Notes under the pieces: generated by a model | Told to the model about the DNA's origin: nothing | The model's database searches: none | What the model saw: only the letters and a program-made list of their open reading frames with translations | Shown: positions 18,438 through 26,737 of the stretch, in pieces | How positions within the stretch are numbered: the first letter of the stretch is position 1 | Layout of the letters: each line of letters starts with the position of its first letter | Made by a program: the position numbers and the translations under genes | Source: JAFGXT01 sp963677165 | GTDB lineage: Bacteria; Verrucomicrobiota; Lentisphaeria; Victivallales; SZUA-371 | Length of the DNA stretch: 64,000 nt | Assembly (NCBI GenBank): GCA_963677165.2 | Contig: CAXXSX010000002.1 | Location: 496,001 to 560,000 of the forward strand | Direction of reading: 5' to 3'

Positions 18438-19124
18438 TCAGTTCTTTACTGCATTCATGTTCGGATTATTATCCATCAGCACCCAGGTATTATGCATAAC
18501 TTTCCAACTGCCGCCACCCCAGTTACTGGTTCCCGGCAGATCCCCACGAGAGTCAAGATAGGTAGAAGCACTACCGTCAGCCTGGCAATGGTTTACTGCC
18601 AGACGTTTTCCATTTGGATGGTGAATTGCGTTCATGTAAAACAAATCAGCAGCCAGAGCCTGACCTTTTAATTTTGTCAGTTTATTATAGTAATATGATG
18701 AACTCACGGTTGTAGTCAAAGTAGATTGAACTCCTGTCACCTTTTTCCATCCAGCCTGCTGATATATTACAGCTTCAACACATCTCGTTACATAAGATAC
18801 ACAGGAATTGGGATCATGTTTGTCACATGGGCAATGCATGTATTTCTTCACTCTTGCAGTATCAAAATTGAGGGCACCTGCAATATTAGACATTGCAGCT
18901 ATATAAATATTGTAGTCTTGAGGGTGAGTGAAAAAATAATCGTTAAAATCATTCGCGTACATCTGAATGTAAGTGCCGCACTGCTTCAGATTGCTTAAAC
19001 AAGCAATCGTCTTTGCCTTGTCTCTCGCCTTACTGAGTGACGGCAGCAGCATTGCAGCAAGAATCGCAATGATCGCGATCACTACGAGGAGTTCGATGAG
19101 TGTGAAATTTCTGTGTTTTTTCAT
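18438..19124 (-). CDS. type II/IV pseudopilin-like protein with prepilin N-terminus
   Basis: A ~228-residue protein beginning MKKHRNFTLIELLVVIAI, the class III prepilin leader cleaved before Phe and N-methylated by a prepilin peptidase. The hydrophobic helix (about residues 8-28) is followed by SKARDKAKTIACLSNLKQCG, the G/H-type pseudopilin stem of Lentisphaerota and Planctomycetes, and a C-terminal domain with NHCQADGSASTYLDSRG. ATG 19124 is chosen over 19139 because GGGAG lies between them. Last gene of the regulator/pseudopilin/hydrolase unit, 38 bp after the hydrolase. Probably an envelope- or T2SS-associated fibre subunit or enzyme partner; role unknown. Confidence 0.8.
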   Translation of the reverse strand: MKKHRNFTLIELLVVIAIIAILAAMLLPSLSKARDKAKTIACLSNLKQCGTYIQMYANDFNDYFFTHPQDYNIYIAAMSNIAGALNFDTARVKKYMHCPCDKHDPNSCVSYVTRCVEAVIYQQAGWKKVTGVQSTLTTTVSSSYYYNKLTKLKGQALAADLFYMNAIHHPNGKRLAVNHCQADGSASTYLDSRGDLPGTSNWGGGSWKVMHNTWVLMDNNPNMNAVKN

Positions 19125-19162
19125 GTTTGATTCTCCCATATTTTGAGTTAATATTTACTACT

Positions 19163-21601
19163 TTAATTTATATTCAATTTATTTTCCGGCAGAGCTCCGA
19201 CCGTCAATCGAAATCCAGCCATTCCACCCTGAAATTGTTCTTTCAGGACACTGCGCAAGTCGACAACCCGTCCGCCTACAATCGGAACCGCGTTAACTCG
19301 GAACAGACCGATCCGCATTGCCTGTTTACCTGCCGGTTTACCGTTAATATACAGACGCATTTCCTTGCCGTCATAAGTCACCGCCACCTTCGACCATTTA
19401 TTCACCGGTAGTTTTATGAAACCGGCCAGCTTGACAAATTTTTTCGAATCGGTCGCATTATCACGAACTACCGAAATCGACATATCCGCCTCAATTGAAA
19501 CTTTCAGTGCACTGTTTCCGGAGTTAAACAGGCATTGTTTTTTCCCTGATGATTCCGGCCTGACGTTCATAACCAGCGAGAACGCCCCGGTCGGCATCGT
19601 CCATTGCGGCATGGACAAACGATCATCCTTACCGTCAAAGTACAGATAGTTGCGTGATGCGCCAAAAACGTTTCCATTTTTCCAGGCAGGACGAAATTCT
19701 TTCTTGAACCAGTTACGGCCCATGAGTCCACCACGCAGCAGCGGAATAAACCAGTCTCCGGTCTTGAGTGTAGAAGCGTCACCGCCTTCATCCATAGGGA
19801 CTACCAGATCATATACTTCTGATTCATTGAATGGAATATTTTTTACATTATAGGTAAACTTTTTGTGATACCACAACGGCCAGTCTTCATCAAAGTCCCG
19901 GTTGCACACCGGCACCTGAACCTCTCTTTTTCCTGCTTTTGACTTCATATTGTTTACAACAACCGGTTTACTCCAGAAAATCTGTCCATTTCCATTGGTA
20001 TATACGGCAGTGTAGATATCCTGCGGCTGCCTTACCACCTGCGGCTTAGCGATACTCGCCATTGCCGGGGGCTGACCTTTATGAAAAATATCCACATTAT
20101 CGATATTAAGATTATTCAGCAAAAAGTCAACCTTTCCAGTAATGCACCAACTGTTATAAATTTTCATGCTGAGTTTGCCGTCTTTTAAAACCAGAGAACC
20201 CGGTTTATCCAGAACATCGTTCAGATAGATTTTTACAGTACGCGGACAAAGCACAATTCCAGGACGAATTACAACCGGAGGCAAGTGTTTCCAACCTTCT
20301 TTGCCGTTACCGCCAACCAGACGGGTACGACTCCACACTCTGAAAATATGCGGAAGTTTTGCCATCGCGTTTTTGATTCTTCGTGTATATGAAATATCGC
20401 GGTCTTTCGGCAATTTCATATCTTTGTACAACATCAAAGTCTTTTTACCGGTAATATCGGTCAGCTTGATGTCGCACACATATTTCCCCTCCGAATACGG
20501 CATACTCAACAACTCAATGGTCCAGTCGTCACCGGCCCTCACCTCGTTCTGATAAGCCAGATATACTTGTTCCCGACGGCGCGGAAGCGTCTGTCCCTTC
20601 CATAGAGCGGCATAATCGCGATTAATACGCGTGAGGGCATCGCGATTCCAGAAACTTGGTTCGAACTGGGTATTTTCCACATAGTCGTTCCAGGTTGTCA
20701 GGCATACCCACTCACAGCCGACATTTCTAACCGCCTGCCAGTTATCACGCATCGTTCCAAAATTCAGGAAAGGACGATAAAAACCAGTATATGTCCCCAT
20801 GTATCCGGGAGTAATCCCGCCGCAAAGAAGACCATCCTTCCGGAATTTTGAAAGACTGTCTTTAAAGTGCTGTAATCTCCCCTGCATGGTTTTCATCGGA
20901 TAACCATTGATCCCGAAGTCATATATGCCCCCGAACAGCTCCAGAGACTTCTTCATGGCATCTTCGCTGATTCGTCTGGAGTTTTCCCTCTCGACCTGGG
21001 CGATATAATATGCTTCAAGTCCCTGTTTTTTTAGATTATCGAAAACCTTCTTCCACTGATCGTTCTTCATTCCTCTGGCGGGATTATAGATAAAAACAAC
21101 CGGCTTTCCATCAATAAAGTAATTGTTGGGATGTTTTCCCCAATTACGGAGATATTCCCCTAAATATTTCGTCATTTGAGTAATGCCCTTGAAACTATCT
21201 ATACACAGGGCAATCTTGAAATCAGTTCCCTCCGCGGCCTGATAATATCTTCCCATGCCGCTGTTGTATGCGTTAGCAAAGATAATATCAATACAGAAAC
21301 CATCCACACCATACTTCATTGCCGAATTGATATACTTCCTGGTATTGCCATAGGCTCCGGCATCGGAATGGGCCCATTTTCCAAGAAGAGAGCGGTCACG
21401 ATAAGTTGTAAGATATTTTTCCGGGATTACCGCACAATGGTCATACCTGTCATGAAAATTGAAGTTCCAGCCTACAGTATGAGCCCAGACCATCTTTTTC
21501 TTCTGCTTCGGCGATGCCGTATTCCATTTGTTACTATCGGCCTGCACATAAGTCGCACATATAACAAAAGCTAACGTAATTATTTTTCGAAAGAAACCCA
21601 T
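19163..21601 (-). CDS. secreted glycoside hydrolase (GH71-like) with C-terminal LamG-type domain
   Basis: An 812-residue protein with a signal peptide (MGFFRKIITLAFVICATYVQA). Residues ~35-330 look like a GH71/GH99-type barrel: KKKMVWAHTVGWNF, YGVDGFCIDIIFANAY, FKIALCIDSFKG, and GKPVVFIYNPARGM. GH71 enzymes act on alpha-1,3-glucan, but the substrate here is not proven. A central beta-rich region (~350-600) may be a binding module. Residues ~655-812 form a LamG/concanavalin A-like jelly roll (YLYFDGKDDRLSMPQ, KWSKVAVTYDGKEMRLYING). GGAG ribosome site. It lies between two pseudopilin genes in one operon; the second MITE copy sits just upstream. Confidence 0.72.
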   Translation of the reverse strand: MGFFRKIITLAFVICATYVQADSNKWNTASPKQKKKMVWAHTVGWNFNFHDRYDHCAVIPEKYLTTYRDRSLLGKWAHSDAGAYGNTRKYINSAMKYGVDGFCIDIIFANAYNSGMGRYYQAAEGTDFKIALCIDSFKGITQMTKYLGEYLRNWGKHPNNYFIDGKPVVFIYNPARGMKNDQWKKVFDNLKKQGLEAYYIAQVERENSRRISEDAMKKSLELFGGIYDFGINGYPMKTMQGRLQHFKDSLSKFRKDGLLCGGITPGYMGTYTGFYRPFLNFGTMRDNWQAVRNVGCEWVCLTTWNDYVENTQFEPSFWNRDALTRINRDYAALWKGQTLPRRREQVYLAYQNEVRAGDDWTIELLSMPYSEGKYVCDIKLTDITGKKTLMLYKDMKLPKDRDISYTRRIKNAMAKLPHIFRVWSRTRLVGGNGKEGWKHLPPVVIRPGIVLCPRTVKIYLNDVLDKPGSLVLKDGKLSMKIYNSWCITGKVDFLLNNLNIDNVDIFHKGQPPAMASIAKPQVVRQPQDIYTAVYTNGNGQIFWSKPVVVNNMKSKAGKREVQVPVCNRDFDEDWPLWYHKKFTYNVKNIPFNESEVYDLVVPMDEGGDASTLKTGDWFIPLLRGGLMGRNWFKKEFRPAWKNGNVFGASRNYLYFDGKDDRLSMPQWTMPTGAFSLVMNVRPESSGKKQCLFNSGNSALKVSIEADMSISVVRDNATDSKKFVKLAGFIKLPVNKWSKVAVTYDGKEMRLYINGKPAGKQAMRIGLFRVNAVPIVGGRVVDLRSVLKEQFQGGMAGFRLTVGALPENKLNIN

Positions 21602-21629
21602 TTTATCTCCTTTTGTCCGTAATATTAAA

Positions 21630-21768
21630 GACTCGTGCGAAATGCATTTTCCCGGGTAGGGACGGTTCTCCGCAACCGTCAGTTATTTTGTGCTTAAGCA
21701 CAAAATCCCGGGAGCCGGCGCGCTACGGAGAGCGCGCCCTACCAAAATTCGCTCATTTCGCAAGACTC
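21630..21768 (-). mobile_element. MITE-like element, copy 2, with 14-bp imperfect flanking duplication
   Basis: The reverse complement of the 14941-15079 element: GACTCGTGCGAAATG at the left end, CATTTCGCAAGACTC at the right, same internal palindromes. The flanks TCCGTAATATTAAA (21616-21629) and TCCGTAATCTTAGA (21770-21783) form a 14-bp direct repeat with two mismatches. The element lies between a pseudopilin gene and the hydrolase gene of one operon and is probably transcribed with them; its hairpins could affect mRNA processing or termination there. Confidence 0.75.
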
Positions 21769-21794
21769 TTCCGTAATCTTAGAATATCCGATTG

Positions 21795-22502
21795 TTATTG
21801 AAGAGCAGCAATATTGGGATTTGAATCCATCATGATCCAACCATTGTTAAGAGGTTTCCAGGAACCTTCATACCAGTTTGCCGAAGCAGGCAGACTTCCC
21901 AATATATCCCTATAGGTTCCCACACTCCCATCAGCAAGACCTTTATTCAGGGTAACCCTTCCTATCATATGGTTAATATTTCCATAAGTGAAATTGTCAG
22001 CGATAATTGCTTTACCAGGTATCTTTGAAATCCTTGTGGTCCATACGCGAGTATTAGCCTTAACCGCTCCAGTTTTTACATCAGTCGAGTTTAATTTGCC
22101 TTCTTTCCAACCGTATTTATTACTTGCCAGCGTTACATCCTGGCAAATACGCCCAGCATAACCGCACTGATTATCTTTTTTCGCTCCTGGGCAGCTCATT
22201 GCACTGTACCATTGCTTAGTCGTTTTTACATACCCTCCTCCAAAGAGCATAATGTTGAGAGGAGAATAATTATGCCAGGTATAATCGTTGGTTACGACCA
22301 TATCATCAAAATCCAGAGCGTACATATTTACATATTGAGTCAACTGCTTAAGCTGACTTTGGCATGAAGCCAGCTTTGCCTTGTCTCTCGCACTGTTCAA
22401 TGCCGGCAGTAACATACTTGCCAATATAGCAATAATAGCTATAACAACCAAGAGTTCGATAAGTGTAAAATATTTTCCCTTCAATAATTCACTTTTTTTC
22501 AT
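21795..22502 (-). CDS. type II/IV pseudopilin-like protein with prepilin N-terminus
   Basis: A 235-residue protein with a 12-residue basic leader and KYFTLIELLVVIAIIAILA, then LNSARDKAKLASCQSQLKQL, the same architecture as the 18438 and 40859 genes. The C-terminal motif NHMIGRVTLNKGLADGSVGT resembles the terminal segment of the 18438 paralogue. A strong AGGAGG ribosome site precedes ATG 22502. It directly follows the GntR/LacI regulator (42 bp), and the hydrolase follows after the MITE. Presumably processed by a prepilin peptidase encoded elsewhere. Confidence 0.8.
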   Translation of the reverse strand: MKKSELLKGKYFTLIELLVVIAIIAILASMLLPALNSARDKAKLASCQSQLKQLTQYVNMYALDFDDMVVTNDYTWHNYSPLNIMLFGGGYVKTTKQWYSAMSCPGAKKDNQCGYAGRICQDVTLASNKYGWKEGKLNSTDVKTGAVKANTRVWTTRISKIPGKAIIADNFTYGNINHMIGRVTLNKGLADGSVGTYRDILGSLPASANWYEGSWKPLNNGWIMMDSNPNIAALQ

Positions 22503-22544
22503 CCCTAAAACCTCCTTTAATTATTTATTTTATTACTAATGGCG

Positions 22545-23627
22545 TTATTTGCATGGTCCCGTACTGCCACTGACGTTAAGCTTAACCGGCAGCAGCCGTT
22601 TTACCGGCTTTTTGGGCTCTTTGAGCATCTGCTCAACCAGTTCTACCGCAGCAGAACTGTACTCTGTCATGTCAACAGAAATATTTGTCAGCGGCGGATA
22701 CAGAAAATCGCACAATGCTTCCTCGCCTCCGTAAGTAATCAAGCTGACCTCTTCCGGCACCCTGATATTTGCCTCTCTGAGCACTCTGGAAACGGCAATT
22801 GCCCCCGGCAGCGAAGTTGTAAAAATAGCAGAGAACGGCAGATGTTTTCTGTACTGCGACAGATACTCACTAAAAGCCTTATAAGCAACCAGCATGGCGT
22901 TCTCAAAACTTTTTACGCCGGTATTGAAAATCAGGTTGTCCGGAGCTTTTCCGAACCTTTCAATCATTCCTCTTTTCCATCCTGATTCACGAGCCCTGAT
23001 TGTAGATTCTCTCGGCTGGTCGTTTATCAGCAGGATATTTTTATGCCCCAGATCAGCTAACGTCTTAACTGCCAAATGTCCACAACATTCATCATCCACC
23101 ACAACATTCCCGATCCCTTTCAGTTCACAATGCTCCATTAAAACTACGATCGGTTGTTTAGCACGAACCATTGAGCGTTCAAGCTTCTCGGGAAAATCTT
23201 CCGAAGGGGGAAGAAAAATAACCGCATCACTGGCTCCAGTTATATAGTTGAAATCAAGCTGATCAAGCCGGGAAAAAGTTTTTGTTTCAAATTTCCAATT
23301 CCTTTTCTGACATATCTTATATATATCATCAATATACGTATCACTACTTGACGATGGATAATCGTGCCGAACAAAGCGCAGTTTAATGATCGGTCGCTCT
23401 GAAAGCTCACGTACTACATAACGCTGCTTCCCGGCCGGACGATGCAGTATCCCATCCTCACTCAAAGAATTCAACGCCCGGATAATGGTTCCGTGTGACG
23501 CACCAGTTATCCGCTGTAACTCGGCAGCCGTTGTCATTTCACTTCCCGGCGACAGATTCTTGGCAATATACTGCCGCAAACGACGCGCAACCATATAGTG
23601 TTTTGTTCTAGTTAACACCTTGGGCAT
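22545..23627 (-). CDS. GntR-type wHTH / LacI-type sensor transcriptional regulator
   Basis: A ~360-residue protein. The N-terminal GntR winged helix (LRQYIAKNLSPGSEMTTAAE, GASHGTIIRALNSLSEDGIL, residues ~10-70) is joined to a LacI/periplasmic-binding-type ligand domain (LVVAMEH-like core: GNVVVDDECCGHLAVKTLAD, KNILLINDQPRE, PEEVSLITYGGEE). Members of this AraR-type architecture bind sugars and repress carbohydrate genes. ATG 23627 is preferred to TTG 23633; the ribosome site is weak. A near-consensus promoter and a perfect 11-bp palindrome lie upstream, suggesting autoregulation of the operon. Confidence 0.82.
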   Translation of the reverse strand: MPKVLTRTKHYMVARRLRQYIAKNLSPGSEMTTAAELQRITGASHGTIIRALNSLSEDGILHRPAGKQRYVVRELSERPIIKLRFVRHDYPSSSSDTYIDDIYKICQKRNWKFETKTFSRLDQLDFNYITGASDAVIFLPPSEDFPEKLERSMVRAKQPIVVLMEHCELKGIGNVVVDDECCGHLAVKTLADLGHKNILLINDQPRESTIRARESGWKRGMIERFGKAPDNLIFNTGVKSFENAMLVAYKAFSEYLSQYRKHLPFSAIFTTSLPGAIAVSRVLREANIRVPEEVSLITYGGEEALCDFLYPPLTNISVDMTEYSSAAVELVEQMLKEPKKPVKRLLPVKLNVSGSTGPCK

Positions 23628-23656
23628 AAGCAATTTAAACCAATATTATCATTATT

Positions 23657-23667
23657 TAGTCTGACTA
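23657..23667. promoter_or_regulatory. candidate operator (perfect palindrome at the transcription start)
   Basis: TAGTCTGACTA is a perfect inverted repeat about a central T, located where the start site of the minus-strand promoter 23669-23697 should fall. This is the classic position for a repressor site; the neighbouring GntR/LacI-type protein is the obvious candidate ligand. Confidence 0.35.
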
Positions 23668-23668
23668 T

Positions 23669-23697
23669 ATTATAAACGATTTGGTCAATAAAGTCAA
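23669..23697 (-). promoter_or_regulatory. sigma-70-type promoter of the regulator/pseudopilin/hydrolase operon
   Basis: On the minus strand TTGACT (23697-23692), an exact 17-bp spacer and consensus TATAAT (23674-23669), about 40 bp upstream of the regulator start codon. Confidence 0.65.
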
Positions 23698-23901
23698 CTC
23701 TTATACGACAATATTCCTAATAAAAAGACAAAATTACCATAACTGACCACAGCATGCTGAGCCCGCAACAAGAACAAAAGATTAAAACACCTGTAACAAT
23801 CAGATGTTTAATAACTTAAGTGTTGAACAACACATCAATATCATTCATCTTTTCTCTGATAAATTCTATCTTTTGAGGGTGCAAACGCCTGTTTGAACGT
23901 T

Positions 23902-23917
23902 TGGCACGACATTTGCT
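23902..23917 (+). promoter_or_regulatory. sigma-54 promoter of fliD
   Basis: TGGCACGACATTTGCT matches the -24/-12 consensus TGGCACG-N4-TTGCW exactly, with the invariant GG (23903-23904) and GC (23915-23916) 10 bp apart. It lies about 115 bp upstream of the fliD start in an otherwise gene-free stretch (23634-24032). Needs an RpoN-dependent activator encoded elsewhere. Confidence 0.85.
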
Positions 23918-24032
23918 GTATTTTTCGTCAGGCAAGATGGATTTATAAAATACCTGGATCCGTGGGAAATAGTAATGGACACTTCTCACGGATTCAGGCG
24001 ATACTTAATGAAAGGTAATATGGAGAACTACA

Positions 24033-25424
24033 ATGACACTTCGGTTATCCGGTTTGGCGTCCGGGCTTGATACAGAGTCTGTTATCGAGGCTCTTATTGA
24101 AGTTAAACAGCAACCCATTGATACACTCAATGATGAGCTTGATACAAACAGTGAAATATATGACATATGGGAAGAAATTGACCTTGCGACCAGCACGCTG
24201 TCAGCTGCGGTTACTGACCTGTGCAGCTACTCGACCTGGAACGCAAAAAATATAACGTTCTCAGATGAAGACGTCGTTGACGGCACCGTCTCAGGCTCCC
24301 TCGCCAATGATGGCGATTATTATTTGATCGTGACTGATCTGGCCGTGGCCCACAGCTACCATACCGATACTTCAGCAGTCTCCGATACGGATTCACAACT
24401 GAACCTTTCCGGTACTTTTACCATTAACGGAGTTGAAATTACGGTCAATACAACTGATTCTCTGGAGGATATCAGGGATTCCATAAACAGTGAAACCAGC
24501 AATATGGACGGAGTCGGCGCTACAGCCTCAATTATCGGTACGGCCCTGGTGCTTACGTCAGGAGAAACCGGTGTTGGCAATGAAATGACGATTACCGATA
24601 CAGATGGTATTCTAACCGGACTGGGCCTTTTTAATAATGAAACAGCAGCACAGGACATGGCAGGAACAATTGACGGTATTTCGGTCTCTTCCACAACAAA
24701 CGACAGCGTCTCTGATTTTATTACCGGTGTAACTCTTAATTTTAACGAAACCGGAACTTCGACTATAAGGGTTAATCGTGATACAGAAAGTATTATCGAA
24801 ACAATCGATACTTTTATCACCGCATATAATGACCTGATGGATTATCTTAGCGTACAAACAGAATATGTTGATTCCGAGGAAGCCGGCAGCACTGATAATG
24901 AAGAGGGAGACTCCGGTCTTCTTAACGGCGACAGCTTGGCAAACCAGATTCAGAGAAAATGCCGCGCCATCCTTACTCAGGTCACCAATGAAAATGAAAC
25001 CGTTACCAGTTTGTATTCATGTGGAATCTGGACCGAAAGTGAAGATAATAATTTCGCAATTGTCGATGAAGACGCCCTTGAAGATGCTCTCAACAGTAAT
25101 TTCGAGGAAGTTCAAAGTTTGTTTCGAAGTTATGGCTCCGCCGATCCGACAGATGAAGACGAAGATGGTCTGTTCAGACAACTTGATTCATACCTCACTT
25201 ATCTACTTGACGGTACCGGTGGCGGAATCTCGACCAAAATGGACACCATCGCAGATAAGGATGCCCGACTGGAAGATAGAATTGAACGTATGCAGGCCGA
25301 TCTTGAGACGTATGAGTTGGAACTATGGCAGCACTACGCCATAATGGAAGAAGCCGTCAGTACAATTCAGACCTCTGCCGATTATGTATTATCCGCCATC
25401 GGAGAAAGCAGAAGTGATGATTAA
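24033..25424 (+). CDS. fliD: flagellar hook-associated protein 2 (filament cap)
   Basis: A 463-residue protein with the FliD N-terminus (LSGLASGLDTESVIEALIEV) and the C-terminal D0/D1 coiled region (DTFITAYNDLMDYLSVQ, later KMDTIADKDARLEDRIERM). FliD caps the growing flagellar filament and helps flagellin fold. The length is normal for the family. The composition is markedly acidic, with many Asp, Glu, Ser and Thr and few basic residues. It stands alone: no fliS, fliC or other flagellar gene is near. A sigma-54 promoter upstream fits flagellar late-gene control. Tail to tail with a nitroreductase gene 3 bp away. Confidence 0.9.
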   Translation: MTLRLSGLASGLDTESVIEALIEVKQQPIDTLNDELDTNSEIYDIWEEIDLATSTLSAAVTDLCSYSTWNAKNITFSDEDVVDGTVSGSLANDGDYYLIVTDLAVAHSYHTDTSAVSDTDSQLNLSGTFTINGVEITVNTTDSLEDIRDSINSETSNMDGVGATASIIGTALVLTSGETGVGNEMTITDTDGILTGLGLFNNETAAQDMAGTIDGISVSSTTNDSVSDFITGVTLNFNETGTSTIRVNRDTESIIETIDTFITAYNDLMDYLSVQTEYVDSEEAGSTDNEEGDSGLLNGDSLANQIQRKCRAILTQVTNENETVTSLYSCGIWTESEDNNFAIVDEDALEDALNSNFEEVQSLFRSYGSADPTDEDEDGLFRQLDSYLTYLLDGTGGGISTKMDTIADKDARLEDRIERMQADLETYELELWQHYAIMEEAVSTIQTSADYVLSAIGESRSDD

Positions 25425-25427
25425 TAA

Positions 25428-25958
25428 TTAGTTCAGACTGAATCCGTTGAACCACGCCCGTTCCTCAAATGTTTTTTTGGGGACGCGAGTAATTTCATCT
25501 TTTGCAATCCCGACCGGAAGATAACAGACCAGCTCATAGTCTTCGGGAACACCCAGAATATCGGCCATTTTCCGGCCGATTTTATCAGTGTCAGTAATTT
25601 GACCTTCAAACCAGCAGCTCTGATAGCCCAGCGCGACAATCTCCAACAGCATATTTTCGATTGCGGCGGCATAATCCTGAACATTGAAATACCGGTCACG
25701 ATAGGCCGGTATATGTTGAGTGAGTACACAGATCATCGCGGGCGCATAATTACTTTTCGCCGGGTTGATCAACTCGTACAAACGCGCCAGTAATGCCGGA
25801 TCATCCACCGCGACCAGACTGGTCGTCTGTTTATTACATCCCGACGGCGCCGCCAGCCCCGCCTCCATGATTACACGTAAATCTTCTCTCGCCACAAGAG
25901 TTTTTTCATAGTTGCCACGATAACTCGTCCGATTCTTGATTACATCAATTGCATTCAT
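25428..25958 (-). CDS. nitroreductase-family FMN oxidoreductase
   Basis: A 176-residue protein with the nitroreductase signature at the N-terminus (IKNRTSYRG, then EAGLAAPSGCNKQT) and a C-terminal GYQSCWFEG / LGVPEDYELVCYLPVGI pattern. Short members of this family are FMN- or F420-type NAD(P)H oxidoreductases acting on nitro compounds, flavins or quinones. It starts 5 bp after the stop of the nucleotidyltransferase gene, so the two are likely cotranscribed. Physiological substrate unknown. Confidence 0.82.
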   Translation of the reverse strand: MNAIDVIKNRTSYRGNYEKTLVAREDLRVIMEAGLAAPSGCNKQTTSLVAVDDPALLARLYELINPAKSNYAPAMICVLTQHIPAYRDRYFNVQDYAAAIENMLLEIVALGYQSCWFEGQITDTDKIGRKMADILGVPEDYELVCYLPVGIAKDEITRVPKKTFEERAWFNGFSLN

Positions 25959-25963
25959 AATAA

Positions 25964-26641
25964 TTACAGTACTCCTTTAAAGTATTTTTGACACCATGTA
26001 AACAAAAGATTATATGCCTTATTGGTATCATATTCGGAAACAGATTTTAATTTCATTGCCGTCTTCAATACATCATGATCAACTCCATGGAGGCGACTCA
26101 GAAGTTCCGCCTTGGTCATAATCCATTTTTCAGATTCAAGATAATATGCATTCTGAAGAATATAAAATACAGCCTTGTAAAGTCCCTTAAGCATCTCCGC
26201 ATCCACTCCGCCGGAATGAACCCTGCTGTGGCAAAGCATATGATAGAGATTGGCAACGGATATCATAACGTAATTTATCACGTCATTGCGAGTAAATTCC
26301 GGAATCAATGAACTTAGTTCACCATAGTAATTCTTGGTTTCATGAAGTAACAGACATATCTCGTGACGCGGCCAGTTTTTCAACTCATTCCGACCGGAAA
26401 TAAACCCGCAGGAACGATCAGCATGCGGCATTGCAGTAATAACTTCCCGATAAAGGTCCAGATCCCCAGGATCAAGCCTGTCCAGCGTGACCATAACGTC
26501 AATATCACTGTTATCATCAGCCTCACCACGCCGAAAGCTTCCTTGCAGACCAACATAAACTAAACGATTGTAAAAAACTTTCTGTAACTGCGCAATAAGT
26601 TCAAGTACATACTCTTCTACATTTATAGCCGGCATAGTCAC
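25964..26641 (-). CDS. nucleotidyltransferase-domain protein
   Basis: A ~225-residue protein. The N-terminal half carries the minimal nucleotidyltransferase motif GSFRRGEADDNSDIDVMV (GS...DxD metal-binding aspartates, about residues 34-51). The C-terminal half is helical and HEPN/kanamycin-nucleotidyltransferase-C-like (residues ~120-220). The start is ambiguous between GTG 26641 and ATG 26635. Such proteins transfer a nucleotide to a protein, RNA or small molecule, and some are toxin-antitoxin partners; nothing nearby resolves which. Precedes the nitroreductase by 5 bp. Confidence 0.7.
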   Translation of the reverse strand: MTMPAINVEEYVLELIAQLQKVFYNRLVYVGLQGSFRRGEADDNSDIDVMVTLDRLDPGDLDLYREVITAMPHADRSCGFISGRNELKNWPRHEICLLLHETKNYYGELSSLIPEFTRNDVINYVMISVANLYHMLCHSRVHSGGVDAEMLKGLYKAVFYILQNAYYLESEKWIMTKAELLSRLHGVDHDVLKTAMKLKSVSEYDTNKAYNLLFTWCQKYFKGVL

Positions 26642-26737
26642 CTAGCCCCCCAAATGTTGTTGTTCATCAATATCAAAGTTATAGTAACAAAACCCAATGA
26701 AACCATTTATCTTCACGGCAAAACCATATCGGAGCCT

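Noticed and set aside
22350..22380. TGGCATGAAGCCAGCTTTGCC as a second sigma-54 promoter
   Set aside because: GG-to-GC spacing is wrong and it lies inside the pseudopilin coding sequence.
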